DNA of 64,000 bases from NCBI GenBank assembly GCA_963751245.1, contig CAVVTR010000009.1:434001-498000 (forward strand). The letters run 5' to 3'. The notes under the pieces were generated by a model. It worked only from the letters and a program-made list of their open reading frames with translations, was not told the DNA's origin and did not search any database. The position numbers and the translations under genes are program-made. The DNA comes from CAVVTR01 sp963751245 (GTDB lineage: Bacteria > Acidobacteriota > Thermoanaerobaculia > Thermoanaerobaculales > Thermoanaerobaculaceae). This document shows, one piece after another, positions 45,922-56,517 of the stretch. How positions within the stretch are numbered: position 1 is the stretch's first letter; every line of letters starts with the position of its first letter.

Positions 45922-47980
45922 TCACCGGTGGCCGTCGCCGTCCGCGGGGGCGACGCCGAGGGCGCGGTCGAGGGCGGGGACGGCGTAGAGCACGCCGCCC
46001 TTGACGACGGTCTCGACCCGGCGCAGGGCGTGGATGTCGGCGACCGGGTTGCCGTCGACGACGATGAGGTCGGCGAGCTTGCCGGGGGAGACGGAGCCCA
46101 GGGTGCCGTCGAGCTTCATCACGCGGGCGCCCCCCAGCGTCGCGATCTGCAGCACCTTCGCGGGCGGAATGCCCGCATCGACCCAGAGCTCCAGCTCGCG
46201 GGCCAGGGTGAAGCCGGCCATCTCGTCGGTGCCCGCCACCATCGGGATGCCGGCGTCGAACTGGGCCTTGAGCATCCTGAGCATGGAGCGGAACGCCGCC
46301 CGGTAGAGCGTCTCCCTGCCCTCGGGGATGGGCAGCCCCCCGGTGCCGAGGCCGCGGCGTACCTGCACCGGCAGCCGTCCGGCGACCTCGGCCCACCCCG
46401 GCAGGACGCGCCCGTGGCGGGCGAGGAAGAGGCCCTCGAAGACGTTGATGGTGGGGTCGAGGACCGTGTGGTGGTCGAGGAAAAGCTTGAACAGGGCCTT
46501 CACGCGGGGCTGGGAGGGGCCGATGCGCGGCCGCGTGCTCGGCGACGGCGGTGAACCGCGCCGGGGTGCGGGTGTCCTTGACCGTGTCGAACAGGAAGTT
46601 CAGGAAGACGAAGTTCTCGTGCTGGATCTCGTCGGCGCCGTCGCGGACGAACTGCTCCGCGGTCATGAAGGCGGGGACGTGCCCCGACACGCGCATGCCG
46701 TGCTCGTGGGCGGCGCGCGCGAGGACCGGCACCAGCTCCGGTTTGATGGAGCTGTAGATCTTGAGCTGGACGTAGCCGTGACGGGCGTAGGTCTCCACCG
46801 CGGCCTTCGCCTGCCCGGGGGTGTCCACCTTGTCCTTGATCGGCGCGCTGTACGGGCCGGAGCCGTCGACGACGCCGGCCAGGACCACCCGGGGCCCGAT
46901 GGCGGAACCGTCGTCGAAGCCCTTCTTCATGGCGAGCAGCGCGTCCATCTCGTTGCCCATGTCGCGCACCGTGGTGACGCCGTTGGCGATGTCGAGGAGG
47001 CCGTCGGTCCCGCCCAGGTGGACGTGCATGTCCCACAGCCCGGGCAGGATGGTCTTGCCGTCGAGGGGGATCATCTCGGCGCCGTCGGGCACGGCGGTCT
47101 CGCGGTCGGGGCCGACGGCGGCGATGCGGTCGCCCTCGATCACCACCGTGCGGTGGGGGAGGAGGACGGCGTGCTCGGAGTCGAAGAGCGTGGCCCCGGT
47201 GAAGACGAGGGCGCCGGCGGGGCGGTGGCCAAGGCTCGCGGCGAGCGCGGCCGAGCGATTCGCTTCGGCGGCGTCCTGGGCCGCGAGCAGCGTGGGGACG
47301 GAGTCCTCCCACCCCTCGGGAACGGTGGTGAGCCAGTGGCTGACCGAGGCGAAGAAGCGGCCGTCGGCGTCGAGCCACACCCGGACCGGCGTGAAGTCGA
47401 GGCCTGTGATGGCGACCTGCGTGACCGTGCGGTGCTCGCCGCCGGAGGTGACCTCGGCCTCGCCGACCTTCTCGAGGGCGGCCTCGCCCTCCGGCAGCAG
47501 CGGGAGGGTGTGGCCCGGGGCGCGGAGCAGCGCGGCGGCCAGCAGACCCGTGTCGAGGGGCGTGGCGTCGAAGGGAAGGTAGAACGCAGGGCCGGGAACG
47601 GCGCGGCCGCCCGTGTCCCCGGCGGTCTTCCACGCCGCCCGGCCGCGGGCGCGCTCGAACGTCTCCGTGACGGGCGCCTTCATGTAGTCGTTGCCGCGGG
47701 TCTCGATGCGGACGGGAGTCCCGTCGGGACCGAGGGTGACGGACGAGTCGAGGCTCGGCCCCCGGCCGCGGTCCGTGTACTCGAAGTGCACGCGGTAGGC
47801 GGAGGACCCCGTCTGCTGCACCGACAGCGTGCCGGCGTGGGCGCCGCCGAGGATCACGGTGAAGACCGACGCGGGTGGCGGCGCGGAGGGCTCCGCGGCG
47901 CCGGACGAGGCGGTCCCGGCGAGGGTGAGCATGGCGGCGAGCGCGACGACCCGCGGGAGGGTCCGGACGGCGGCGCTCAC
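45922..47980 (-). CDS. Exported amidohydrolase with N-terminal accessory domain, one frameshift
   Basis: About 685 residues. Signal peptide, then a 230-residue beta-rich domain (FTVILGGAHAGTLSV ... VRVWLDADGRFFASVSHWL) and a TIM-barrel amidohydrolase: DMHVHLGG (His-x-His), LKIYSS (candidate carbamylated Lys), SGHVPA and QHENF (His ligands) and GTDEM (Asp). Such enzymes hydrolyse imides, cyclic amides or dipeptides. A +1 shift near 46,525 divides the barrel. The start is a GTG whose first bases overlap the M19 gene stop (GTGA), so the two hydrolases are co-translated and probably act on related substrates. Confidence 0.85.
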
Positions 47981-49116
47981 GCCGTTCCCCAGATGTCGCC
48001 CAGGACGCGGTGGAAGTTGCCGCCGAGGATCTTCTCGACGGCCGGCATCCGGTAGCCCCGGGCCGCCAGGGCGGCGGCGATGCGCTCGAAACGGTCCGGA
48101 GCGTTGAGCTCGGGGATGAACGGGGGCCGGTCGACGCTCTCGCCCGGCGCGCTGATGCCCGCCTTCTTGCGCGCCTCGATCTCCTCGCGGAGCCTGCGGC
48201 GGTAGTCGGCGTCGTCGTCGATGGGCACGACGCCCTGGTCGCTGCCGATGCCCACGTGGTCCTCGCCGCAGACGCCGACGGCGTGGTCGACGTGGCGCAC
48301 GAGGTCGTCGACGGTGATCGGGCCCGGCCCGGCGGACAGGTAGGGCATGAGGTAGATGCCGGCCACGCCGCCCCTGTCGGCCATGGCGCGCAGCGCCGCG
48401 TCGTCCTTGTTGCGGGGGTTGTCGAAGACCGCGCGGCAGCCGGTGTGGGAGATCAGGACCGGCTTCTCCGACGCCCCGATGGCTTCGGCGGTGGTGCGCT
48501 GCCCGCAGTGGCTGACGTCCACGGCGACGCCGAGGGCGTTCATGCGCGCCACCGCGCTCCGGCCCAGGTTCGACAGGCCCGCGTTGGCGGGCTCGAGGCA
48601 GCCGTCGCCGTAGAGGCTGCGTTCGTTGTAGGTGAGCTGGACGATGCGCACGCCCAGCCCCCGGAAGAGGTCGAGGCGGTCGAGCTCCTCGCCGAGCATG
48701 TCGGTGGTCTGGAAGCCGAGGATGAGCCCGAGGACGCCACGCTCCTTGGCGCGCCGGATGTCGGTGTGGCGGCGGACGACGAGGTACCTGTCCGGTTCCG
48801 CCTCGGCCACCCGCAGGGTTGTGGCGACGGCGCTTACGGCCTCCTCGAAGCCGGCGCCGGGGCCGACCAGGGTGAAGTTGATCGCGGTGACGCCGGAGGC
48901 GGCGGCCGCCGCGAGAGCCTTCGGGTCGGGCGGGAAGCCGTCCGGTCCGGTGGCGAACGCCTCCGAGCAGCCGTCGATGACGATGGCCCGGCGGTACAGC
49001 TCCGCGAGCGGCGGCGCGGCCTCCGGGGCGGTGCCGGCGAGAAGGGTGCGCGGGCGGACGGCGGCCAGGGTTCCGGCCGCCGCGAGCGTCGCGGTGAACT
49101 GTCGTCGGGTGATCAT
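47977..49116 (-). CDS. M19 (membrane dipeptidase) family protein, divergent metal site
   Basis: 379 residues with a Tat signal (TRRQFTATLAAAGTLAAV). The M19 barrel is recognised by LDLFRGLGVRIVQLTYN, DVSHCGQRT, ISHTGCRAV and GSDQG. Two metal-ligand places differ: the N-terminal H-x-D motif is DGCSE, and the bridging Glu in GxEG is Gln (LGFQTTD). The other His ligands and the Asp are kept. So the binuclear zinc site is probably altered and activity may differ from renal dipeptidase. Start ATG 49116. It is coupled to the downstream amidohydrolase. Confidence 0.8.
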   Translation of the reverse strand: MITRRQFTATLAAAGTLAAVRPRTLLAGTAPEAAPPLAELYRRAIVIDGCSEAFATGPDGFPPDPKALAAAAASGVTAINFTLVGPGAGFEEAVSAVATTLRVAEAEPDRYLVVRRHTDIRRAKERGVLGLILGFQTTDMLGEELDRLDLFRGLGVRIVQLTYNERSLYGDGCLEPANAGLSNLGRSAVARMNALGVAVDVSHCGQRTTAEAIGASEKPVLISHTGCRAVFDNPRNKDDAALRAMADRGGVAGIYLMPYLSAGPGPITVDDLVRHVDHAVGVCGEDHVGIGSDQGVVPIDDDADYRRRLREEIEARKKAGISAPGESVDRPPFIPELNAPDRFERIAAALAARGYRMPAVEKILGGNFHRVLGDIWGTA

Positions 49117-49175
49117 GCGGCCCCCTCCGGCAGGATTCTACGCCCGCCCTCCGGCAGGGCGGGCGAGAAGGGGCG

Positions 49176-50336
49176 TCAGCGCCGCAGGGCGCCCTTCGCC
49201 GCCTGCCAGGCGAGCCAGCCGCGCAGGCCGAGGCCGTACGCCTTCCCGAAGCGGTTGTCGGCCCGTTCGAGCGCCCAGTGGACCACCGTCTTCGGAGGAA
49301 CGGTCCGGTCCTCCGGCGGGCGCGGGACCAGGGTGATGGCGTCGGCGGGGCAGACCACGACGCACACGCCGCAGCCGATGCAGCGCTCGGCGAGCACCCG
49401 CGTGCCGCCGTCGCCGTCGGCGATGGCCGCCATCGGGCAGCGCCCGTCGCCGCACGCGCCGCACGAGGTGCACGCCACTGGGTCGATGACCGAGACCCAG
49501 TTGGAGCGCGCCAGCGCGCCGGGGGCGTCGAAGTCGCGCAGCATGCGCAGGAAGCCGCAGCAGCAGGAGCAGCAGTTGCACATGAACATCGACTCGTGCT
49601 GGACGTTGTAGGTGCAGTGGACCAGCCCCTCGCGCTCGGCGAGGTCCACGACCGCCAGAGCCTCCTCCCTGGTGATCGGACGGCCCATGGCGAAGGTGTC
49701 GTCGTAGGCGTTCTCCCGCGTGGAGAACGCCAGGCAGGTCTCGCGCGGATGGGGGCACGACCGCCCCTGGAGCTCCTGCTCCTTGCGGCAGATGCACTCC
49801 ATCACCCGGAACGAGCGGGCGCCCTCGAGCATCCCGCGCACGTCCTCGTGGTGGAGCACCTCGGGGCGCGCCGCGATGGTGGCGTTCACCGGCACGACGC
49901 GGCCGATCGCGGGTCCCGTGCCGCCGGTCCGCCCGGCGAGCGCCGGGAGGTACGCCTCGAACAGGTCGGCGAGCTCCTTGTCGAGGTGGGGCAGCTGGAA
50001 CTCGTAGATGCCCACCACGAACGGCACGAACATGTACATCTTCAGGCCCTTGATCCGCATGGCGGCGATCTGGCCCCGCCCGGCCATGGCCTCGAGGATC
50101 TCGCGGGTCTCCCCGACGGGGCGTCCCGCGCGCTTCGCGACCTGCTCCACGGTCTGGGGGATGGGCCTGACGCGCAGCGCGAGAGCGGCCTGCTCCGGCG
50201 AGAAGATCTTGGCGAGGATGAGCAGCTCGGTCCCCTCCGGCGTCCGCGGGAAGCCGTTGGGCAGGCGGTCGAGCTTCGCCGCCAGACCCTCGTAGACCTT
50301 GCGCGACCCGGCCAGTCGCTGCTCCGTGCTGGTCAT
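49176..50336 (-). CDS. Winged-helix / ferredoxin-type Fe-S protein
   Basis: 386 residues. Residues 30-110 look like a winged helix (ALRVRPIPQTVEQVAKRAGR, then LEAMAGRGQIAAMRIKG). Mid-protein has two cysteine clusters: MECICRKEQELQ ... CPHPRETC and FMCNCCSCCCGFLRM. The end has two ferredoxin motifs, CTSCGACGDGRCP and CIGCGVCVVVCP, for two 4Fe-4S clusters. Proteins of this build occur in anaerobic Proteobacteria and Acidobacteria; their electron partner is not established. ATG 50336 is chosen; the frame is open further up. A redox-sensing DNA-binding role is possible but unproven. Confidence 0.75.
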   Translation of the reverse strand: MTSTEQRLAGSRKVYEGLAAKLDRLPNGFPRTPEGTELLILAKIFSPEQAALALRVRPIPQTVEQVAKRAGRPVGETREILEAMAGRGQIAAMRIKGLKMYMFVPFVVGIYEFQLPHLDKELADLFEAYLPALAGRTGGTGPAIGRVVPVNATIAARPEVLHHEDVRGMLEGARSFRVMECICRKEQELQGRSCPHPRETCLAFSTRENAYDDTFAMGRPITREEALAVVDLAEREGLVHCTYNVQHESMFMCNCCSCCCGFLRMLRDFDAPGALARSNWVSVIDPVACTSCGACGDGRCPMAAIADGDGGTRVLAERCIGCGVCVVVCPADAITLVPRPPEDRTVPPKTVVHWALERADNRFGKAYGLGLRGWLAWQAAKGALRR

Positions 50337-50426
50337 GTGTCGAGCTCCTCGCCTCCAACGTACTCCCCGGCGCCGCCCTGTCAAGGGCGCCGTCGCCGGT
50401 GGCGGCTCCGTGGCCGCGGGCTCCGC

Positions 50427-51095
50427 TCAGCTCGCGGCCGCGGTCTCCGCCCGGCGCTCCTTCATGCGCCCGGCGACGAGGACGGTCACCAGCTCCGTCG
50501 CGAGGTCGAGTCCGATGGCGCCGGTGTCGAGGCACAGGTGGTGGGTGCAGGCGTCGTTCCAGTCGCGGCCGGTGAACGCGCGGACGAACCGGGAGCGTTG
50601 CTGGTCGGAGCGCCGGATCAGCTCCCGCGCCTCGCTCTCGGTCTCCAGCCCGTAGCTCTCCATGGCGCGGCGCACGCGCCACTCGAGGGGGGCGTGGATG
50701 CGCAGCGAGATCAGGCCGGGATGGCCGGCGAGGACGTGGAAGCCGGCGCGGCCCACGATGACCGCGTCGGAGGAGGCGGCGACCTCCTGGATGATCCGGC
50801 TCTCGAGCTGGAACACGTCGCGCTCGTGGACGGGTGGTGGGAGAGGTATGACGAAGGGCGCCTCCGGGGCGCCGAGGGCGTACTGCCTGAAGAACCCGTC
50901 CCACACGCTGGCCGCCCGCTCCTCGCCGGCCGCGAGGTCGTCCTCGTTCAGGCCGCTCTCCTCGGCCGCGCGCGCCAGGACGTCGCGGTCCGTGTAGCGC
51001 AGGCCGAGGCGCCGCGCCACAGCCTGGCCGATGTACGCTCCGCCGCTGGCGAACTGTCTGGAGATGGCGAGGACGATGGTCGTGGGCCGATCCAT
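50427..51095 (-). CDS. Cytidylate kinase-like family protein
   Basis: 222 residues of the PF13189 type. N-terminal AISRQFASGGAYIGQAVARRLG replaces the GxxGxGK P-loop by a Ser/Gly-rich version; later DRDVLARAAEESGL, VIVGRAGFHVLAG and DACTHHLCLDTGAIG are family features. These resemble CMP kinase but their substrate is not established. GGAGGAG lies 5 nt before ATG 51095. The Fe-S protein gene follows after 90 bp and may be cotranscribed. Confidence 0.8.
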   Translation of the reverse strand: MDRPTTIVLAISRQFASGGAYIGQAVARRLGLRYTDRDVLARAAEESGLNEDDLAAGEERAASVWDGFFRQYALGAPEAPFVIPLPPPVHERDVFQLESRIIQEVAASSDAVIVGRAGFHVLAGHPGLISLRIHAPLEWRVRRAMESYGLETESEARELIRRSDQQRSRFVRAFTGRDWNDACTHHLCLDTGAIGLDLATELVTVLVAGRMKERRAETAAAS

Positions 51096-51401
51096 GGCGT
51101 CTCCTCCGGAGGTTCCATACCGCTGCTGCAGCCCTGGTCGGGAACGGGTGCCGCTGCACCCATGGTACCGCCGGATGCATCCGGACGGCCACCGACTCGT
51201 GGCCTGGCGGGGTCCCGGCCGACGGCGTCACCGGGCAGCGGGTCGACGCCTCGAATCAGGACCGGTCCCTGAGCGGGGCCGTGGGCGCCGGTGGACCCGT
51301 GGACCGGGTGCCGCCAGCGTGAGCCCCGCTCCCGTGTCCGCCTTGACCTCCCCCTGTCCCGGTGGGAACATCCGGCGACTTTCGCGTCGGGGGAGGCCCG
51401 G
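51096..51401 (+). other. Intergenic region with possible symporter promoter
   Basis: 306 bp between divergent genes. No gene or RNA is recognised. A candidate promoter for the plus-strand symporter is TTGACC (51343-51348), 17 bp, GAACAT (51366-51371); the GTG start lies 31 bp further. Confidence 0.3.
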
Positions 51402-52775
51402 GTGGAGCTCATCGAGAGGGTCGTCGGGACCGTCAGCAACTGGGTCTGGGGGCCGCCCATGCTGATCCTGCTGTTCGGCACCCACCTCTACCTCACCTTC
51501 CGGCTCCGCTTCGTCCAGCGGTACATCTTCAAGGGCATCAGGATCTCGCTCGGCCGCGGGCGCGAGGGCGAGGGCGACGTGAGCCAGTTCGGCGCGCTCA
51601 CCACGGCTCTCGCCGCGACCATCGGCACCGGCAACATCGTCGGCGTGGCCACGGCCGTCGCCGCCGGCGGGCCCGGGGCGATCCTGTGGATGTGGCTCAC
51701 CGGCGTCTTCGGCATCTCCACCAAGTACGCCGAGGGGCTGCTCGCCGTGAAGTACCGGGTCACCACGCCGCGGGGGCTCATGGCCGGCGGGCCCATGTAC
51801 GTGCTCGAGCGGGGCCTGAAGGTCAAGTGGCTGGGCGTCGTCTTCGCCGCGCTCACGGCGTTCGCCGCCTTCGGCATCGGCAACATGGTGCAGGCGAACT
51901 CCATCTCCACCCTGGCCCACGACACCTTCTCCATCGCGCCGTGGATCACGGGGCTGGTGATGACGGTGCTCACGGCCGTGGTCATCCTCGGCGGCATCAA
52001 GTCCATCGCCCGCGTCTGCGAGCGGCTGGTGCCGGTGATGGCGCTGGTCTACGTCGCCGGCTGCCTCGTCATCCTGCTCATGCACGCCGGCGAGATCCCC
52101 GCCGCGATCGCCCTCATCGTCAGGGACGCGTTCAGCGCCCAGGCGGCGGTGGGGGGCTTCGTCGGGGCCGGGGTGATGCAGGCGATGCGGTTCGGCATCG
52201 CGCGGGGGCTGTTCTCCAACGAGTCGGGGCTGGGCAGCGCCCCCATCGTGGCCGCCGCCGCCCAGACGAAGAACCCGGTCCGCCAGGCGCTGGTGTCCGC
52301 CACGGGGACGTTCTGGGACACCGTGGTGGTGTGCGCCATGACCGGCCTGGTCCTGGTCATGTCCGCGACTGGAGCAAGGGGCTCGAGGGCGCCGCGCTCA
52401 CCCGGAGCGCGTTCCAGGACCTGTCCGCCGCCGGGCCGCTGATCCTGACCTTCGCCCTCCTCACCTTCGTCTTCTCGACGATCCTCGGCTGGTCCTACTA
52501 CGGCGAGAAGGCCGCCGAGTACCTCTTCGGTCCGGGGGCCATCGCGCCGTACCGGTGGCTGTGGGTGGGCGCCGTCATGCTGGGCTCCGTGGCCAGCCTG
52601 CCGCTGGTCTGGTCGTTCGCCGACATCGCCAACGCCCTCATGGCCGTCCCCAACCTTGTCTCCCTGATCCTCCTCAGCGGCGTGCTGGTCGCGGAGACGC
52701 GCCACTACCTGTGGGAGGGGGGGCTGGACCGGCCCGGCGACTGGGCCCCCAGAGGCCGAGCCGCCCGGCGACTGA
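51402..52775 (+). CDS. Sodium:alanine symporter family protein (AGCS), two compensating frameshifts
   Basis: About 457 residues with ten or eleven transmembrane segments. Family signatures: ATIGTGNIVGVATAVAAGGP and MWLTGVFGISTKYAEGLLAVKYR, plus the conserved RGLFSNESGLGSAPIVAAAA. It brings alanine or glycine in with Na+. A single base appears missing near 52,365 (MSG-DWSKGLEGA) and an extra C is present in the C-run near 52,750; the two together restore the frame and give a natural stop at 52775. GGGAGG lies 5 nt before GTG 51402. Confidence 0.85.
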
Positions 52776-52866
52776 GGGACGGCCGTCCCGGCGTCTTGAC
52801 AGCCGTGGACAGCCGGGCGCACCATTCGCGCGGTGTCCGCCTTCCCGGACACCGGGAGAATCCACG

Positions 52867-53574
52867 GTGCAGCTCACGGTGAGAGAGGTCGCGCAGCTTC
52901 TCGGCGTGTCCGAGAAGACGGTCTACCGGTGGGTCGGGCAGCGCAAGCTTCCCGCCTACCGGGTGAACGAGCAGCTGCGCTTCAACCGGGCCGAGCTGCT
53001 GGAGTGGGCGGGCGCCAGCCGGACCCCGGTCTCCCCGGAGCTGTTCGCCGAGCCCGAGAGCGCGGCGGCCCCCTCCCCCTCGCTGGAGCAGGCGTTGCGG
53101 GACGGCGGCATCGCCTACCGCGTGGAGGGCCGCGACGTGCCCGGCGTGCTCCGTTCCGTGGTGGCGCTCATGAGGCTGCCCGAGGAGGTCGACCGGGAGT
53201 TCCTCCTGCAGGTCCTGCTGGCGCGCGAGGCGCTGCAGTCCACCGCCATCGGCGACGGCATCGCCGTCCCGCATCCTCGCAGCCCCCTCGTCCTGCACAT
53301 CTCCCGCGCCTCGGCGACGCTGTGCTTCCTCGACGCGCCGGTGGACTTCGGCGCCCTCGACGGCCGCCCCGTGCACGCGCTGTTCACCCTCGTGTCCCCG
53401 ACGGCCCGCGCCCACCTGCAGCTCCTCTCCCGCGTCGCGTACGCCCTCCGGGACGACGCCTTCCAGGGGCTGATCGAGGGCCGGGCGGGGCGGGACGAGA
53501 TCCTCGGCGCCGCCGCGCGGCTCGACCGGGAGGTGGCCGCGAACGCCGCCTCCGGAACACCTCCAGGAGCCTGA
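52867..53574 (+). CDS. HTH / PTS EIIA-domain regulatory protein
   Basis: 235 residues. Residues 1-50 are an excisionase-type HTH (LTVREVAQLLGVSEKTVYRW ... LRFNRAELLEWAG). Residues about 85-235 are a PTS EIIA (fructose/PtsN type) domain with the phosphorylatable His in IAVPHPRSP and the family LVSPTARAHLQLLSRVAYAL. Phosphorylation by HPr or NPr could control DNA binding. No other PTS gene is nearby. It ends at the base before the first Hyf-like gene, so it is the likely first gene and regulator of that operon. GTG 52867. Confidence 0.85.
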   Translation: MQLTVREVAQLLGVSEKTVYRWVGQRKLPAYRVNEQLRFNRAELLEWAGASRTPVSPELFAEPESAAAPSPSLEQALRDGGIAYRVEGRDVPGVLRSVVALMRLPEEVDREFLLQVLLAREALQSTAIGDGIAVPHPRSPLVLHISRASATLCFLDAPVDFGALDGRPVHALFTLVSPTARAHLQLLSRVAYALRDDAFQGLIEGRAGRDEILGAAARLDREVAANAASGTPPGA

Positions 53575-55584
53575 GTGATCGCGTTCCTGGTCGCCGTGGG
53601 CCTGGTCGTGGCAGGCGGTGCGGGGGCGGTGCTGGCCGGCCGCAGCCGGTGGCGCTCGCGGGTGGCCGCCGCGGGGATCGTGACGGGGAGCGTGTGCGGC
53701 CTCATCGCGGCGGTCCGCGTCCTCGCCGGCGCTCCGGTCCCCGCCCTGCGGGCTCCGTGGCCGGTTCCGTACGGCTCCTTCTCCCTCGCCATCGACCCGG
53801 TGTCGGCGGTGTTCCTCGTCGCCCTGTTCGTGCTCGCGCCCGCGGCGGCGGTGTACGGCGCGCGGTACCTGGAGGAGGAGCACGGCGGCGCCCCGCTCGG
53901 CGGCGTCTGGCTGTTCACGGGCCTGCTCATCGCCGGCATGGCGGTGGTCTTCACCGCCCGCAACGGCGTGCTGTTCCTCGTCGCCTGGGAGGTGATGTCG
54001 GTCGCCGCCTTCTTCCTCGTCACCTTCGACCACCGCCGCCCGGAGGTCCGCGAGGCCGGCTGGACCTACCTGGTCGCCACTCACCTCGGGACCGCGTTCC
54101 TCGCTCGCGCTGTTCCTCCTCATGGCGCGCGCCGGCGGGTCGATGGACTTCGACGGCATGCGGCTGCGGCGGCGTCTCCCCGGCGCTGGCCGGGACGCTC
54201 TTCGTCCTGGCGCTGGTCGGGTTCGGCACCAAGGCGGGGCTCGTGCCGCTGCACGTCTGGCTGCCCGAGGCGCACCCGGCCGCGCCGTCGCCACGTCTCG
54301 GCGGTGATGTCCGGCGTGATGATCAAGACCGGCATCTACGGGCTCTGTCCGCGTGCTCATGGTGCTGCCGCCTCCGCCCGCGTGGTGGGGCTGGCACGCT
54401 GGTCGCCGTCGGGGTGGTCGTCGGGCGTGTCCGGGCGTGCTGTTCGCCCTGGCCCAGCACGACCTCAAGCGGCTGCTGGCCTACCACAGCGTGGAGAACA
54501 TCGGCATCATCGCGCTGGGGCTGGGCGTCGGCCTGCTCGGCGTCAGCGACGGGGCAGCCGGCGGTGGCCGCTGGCCGGGTTCGCCGGCGCGCTGCTGCAC
54601 GTGGTCAACCACGCGCTGTTCAAGGGCGCTGCTGTTCCTCGGTGCCGGCGCCGTGGCCCACGCCACCGGCACGCGGGACATCGACCACCTGGGCGGCCTC
54701 GCCAAGCGCATGCCCGTGGACCGGCGCGGCGTTCCTCGTCGGCGCCGGCCGCGATCTCGGGGCTGCCGCCCCTGAACGGGTTCGTCAGCGAGCTGCCTCA
54801 TCTACTCTCGGCGTGCTTCGCGGCCGGCCCTGAGCGGCGGCGGCGCCCTGCTCGGCCGCCGCCGTGGCCGTGGTCGCGGGCCTGGCGCTGATCGGCGGCC
54901 TGGCCCTCGCGTGCTTCACCAAGGCGTTCGGCGTCGTGTTCCTGGGCGAGCCCCGGAGCCGCCACGCGGCAGGCGGCCGTCGAGGTCGCCGGGCCGATGC
55001 GGGCTGCCCATGGTGCGCCCTGGCCGCCGGGTGCGCGGCCATCGGCTCTGCGGCGCCCCCTGGTGCTCTCGGCCGGGCTCGCGCCGTGCCCTGGGCAGCA
55101 GCTGGCGGAGCCGTTCCGGCTGGCGGCGCCCGCGGCGCCGCTGGCGTCGCTCCAGGCGCGCTGGTCTGGGTCTCGGCGGGCTCGCTGGGCCTGGTCGCGG
55201 CGGTGGCGGTGGTCCTCCTGGTCCGCCGTGCGGCTGCTGCGCGGGCGCGAGGTGACGGCGGCCCCGACCTGGGACTGCGGCTACGCGGCGCCCGACGCCC
55301 CGGATGCAGTACACCGCCTCGTCCTTCGCCCAGCCGCTCGTGGCGCTGTTCCGGCCGGTGCTGCGCACGCGGGAGTCGGGCTCGCCGCCGTCCGGGCTCT
55401 TCCCGCGGCCCGCGGCGTTCGCCTCGGCCACGGCCGACCCGGCGGAGCAGCGCCTCTACAGGCCGCTCTTCGCGGGCGCGGCGCGGTCCTGCGGCGGCTG
55501 CGCTGGGTCCAGCAGGGCCGGGTGCAGCTCTACCTGCTGTACATCTGGCCGACGCTGCTGGTGCTCCTGCTGTGGAACGTGTGA
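53575..55584 (+). CDS. hyfB: Hyf-type antiporter-like subunit HyfB (many frameshifts)
   Basis: About 660 residues after joining frames. GTG 53575 to about 54,100 reads cleanly: IAFLVAVGLVVAGGAGAVLA, NGVLFLVAWEVMSVAAFFLV. From then on twelve +1 shifts occur by 54,745 and more follow, yet the residues stay correct: GTKAGLVPLHVWLPEAHPAA, AQHDLKRLLAYHSVENIGII, HVVNHALFKG and the C-terminal MQYTASSFAQPL. These are the Nqo12/MrpD-like proton-pumping motifs (Lys of GTKAG, His of HSVENI). It pumps protons or Na+ in the membrane arm. Confidence 0.85.
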
Positions 55585-55591
55585 GGTAGCC

Positions 55592-56514
55592 ATGCACCGG
55601 CCTTCCTGGTGGGCTTCGTGCTCTCGTTCGCCGCTGGCGCCGCTCGTCGGCGGCGTGATCAGCCGGACGCCGGGCGCTCGTCGCCGGGCGGCGGGGCCTC
55701 CGCTGCTGCAGCCTTACTTCGACCTGGCAAAGCTGCTGCGCAAGGGGGCGGTCTACAGCCGACGAGCACGACCTGGGTCTTCCGCGCCGGGCCCGGCCGT
55801 CGGCCTGGCGGCGTGCGGTCGCGCTGGCCGTGGTGCCGCTGGGGGGCGCCGGGCGCCCGTCTGGCTTTCCCGGGCGACTTCCTGCTGTCGCCTACCTGCT
55901 CGGCCTGGTGCGGCTTCTTCACCATCGCTGCCGCCCTGGACACGGGCTCGGCTTCGAAGGCATGGGCGCCAGCCGCGAGGTGCATGTTTTCGGCCCTGGC
56001 CGAGCCGGCGCTGCTGCTGGGCCTCGCTGGCCCTGGCCCGCAACGCCGGGGAGCTCTCGCTGTCGGCGGTCGTCGGTCGCGCCGTCCTCGCCGCTGGCGG
56101 CCGCCACGCGGCGGCCGCTCGGCGCTGGTGGCGGCGGCCCTGATCATGGTCCTTCTGGCCGAGAACGCCCGCATCCCGGTGGACGATCCCAACACGCACC
56201 TGGAGCTGACGATGATCCACGAGGTGATGGTGCTGGACCACGGCGGCCCGGACCTGGCCATGATCCAGTACGGCGTCGGCGCTGAAGATCTGGGTGCTCG
56301 GGGCGCTGCTGGTCGGCGTGCTGGTCCCGGTCCGCAACGGGCGTCTGGGCGGCGGCCTCGGCGCCGGGGTGGCCGGGCTGGTCTGGCCCTGGCGGTGGCC
56401 GTCGGCGTCATCGAGTCGTGCATGGCCCGCCTGCGGCTGGTGCGCGTCCCCCAGCTTCTCGTCGCGCGCCAGCGTGCTGTCCGTCGCTGGCCCTGGTCGC
56501 TGGTCCTGAGGTAA
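55592..56514 (+). CDS. hyfC: Hyf-type membrane subunit HyfC/NuoH-like (frameshifted)
   Basis: About 300 residues after joining frames. Diagnostic strings: APLVGGVISRT, LLQPYFDLAKLLRKGAVYS and the NuoH/HyfC loop NARIPVDDPNTHLELTMIH followed by EVMVLDHGGPDLAMIQYG. The conserved Glu/Asp of this loop line the quinone-like or proton channel next to the catalytic arm. Several shifts between 55,600 and 56,200, mostly +1 with at least two of the opposite sense. Begins 7 bp after hyfB. Confidence 0.85.
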
Positions 56515-56517
56515 CTC

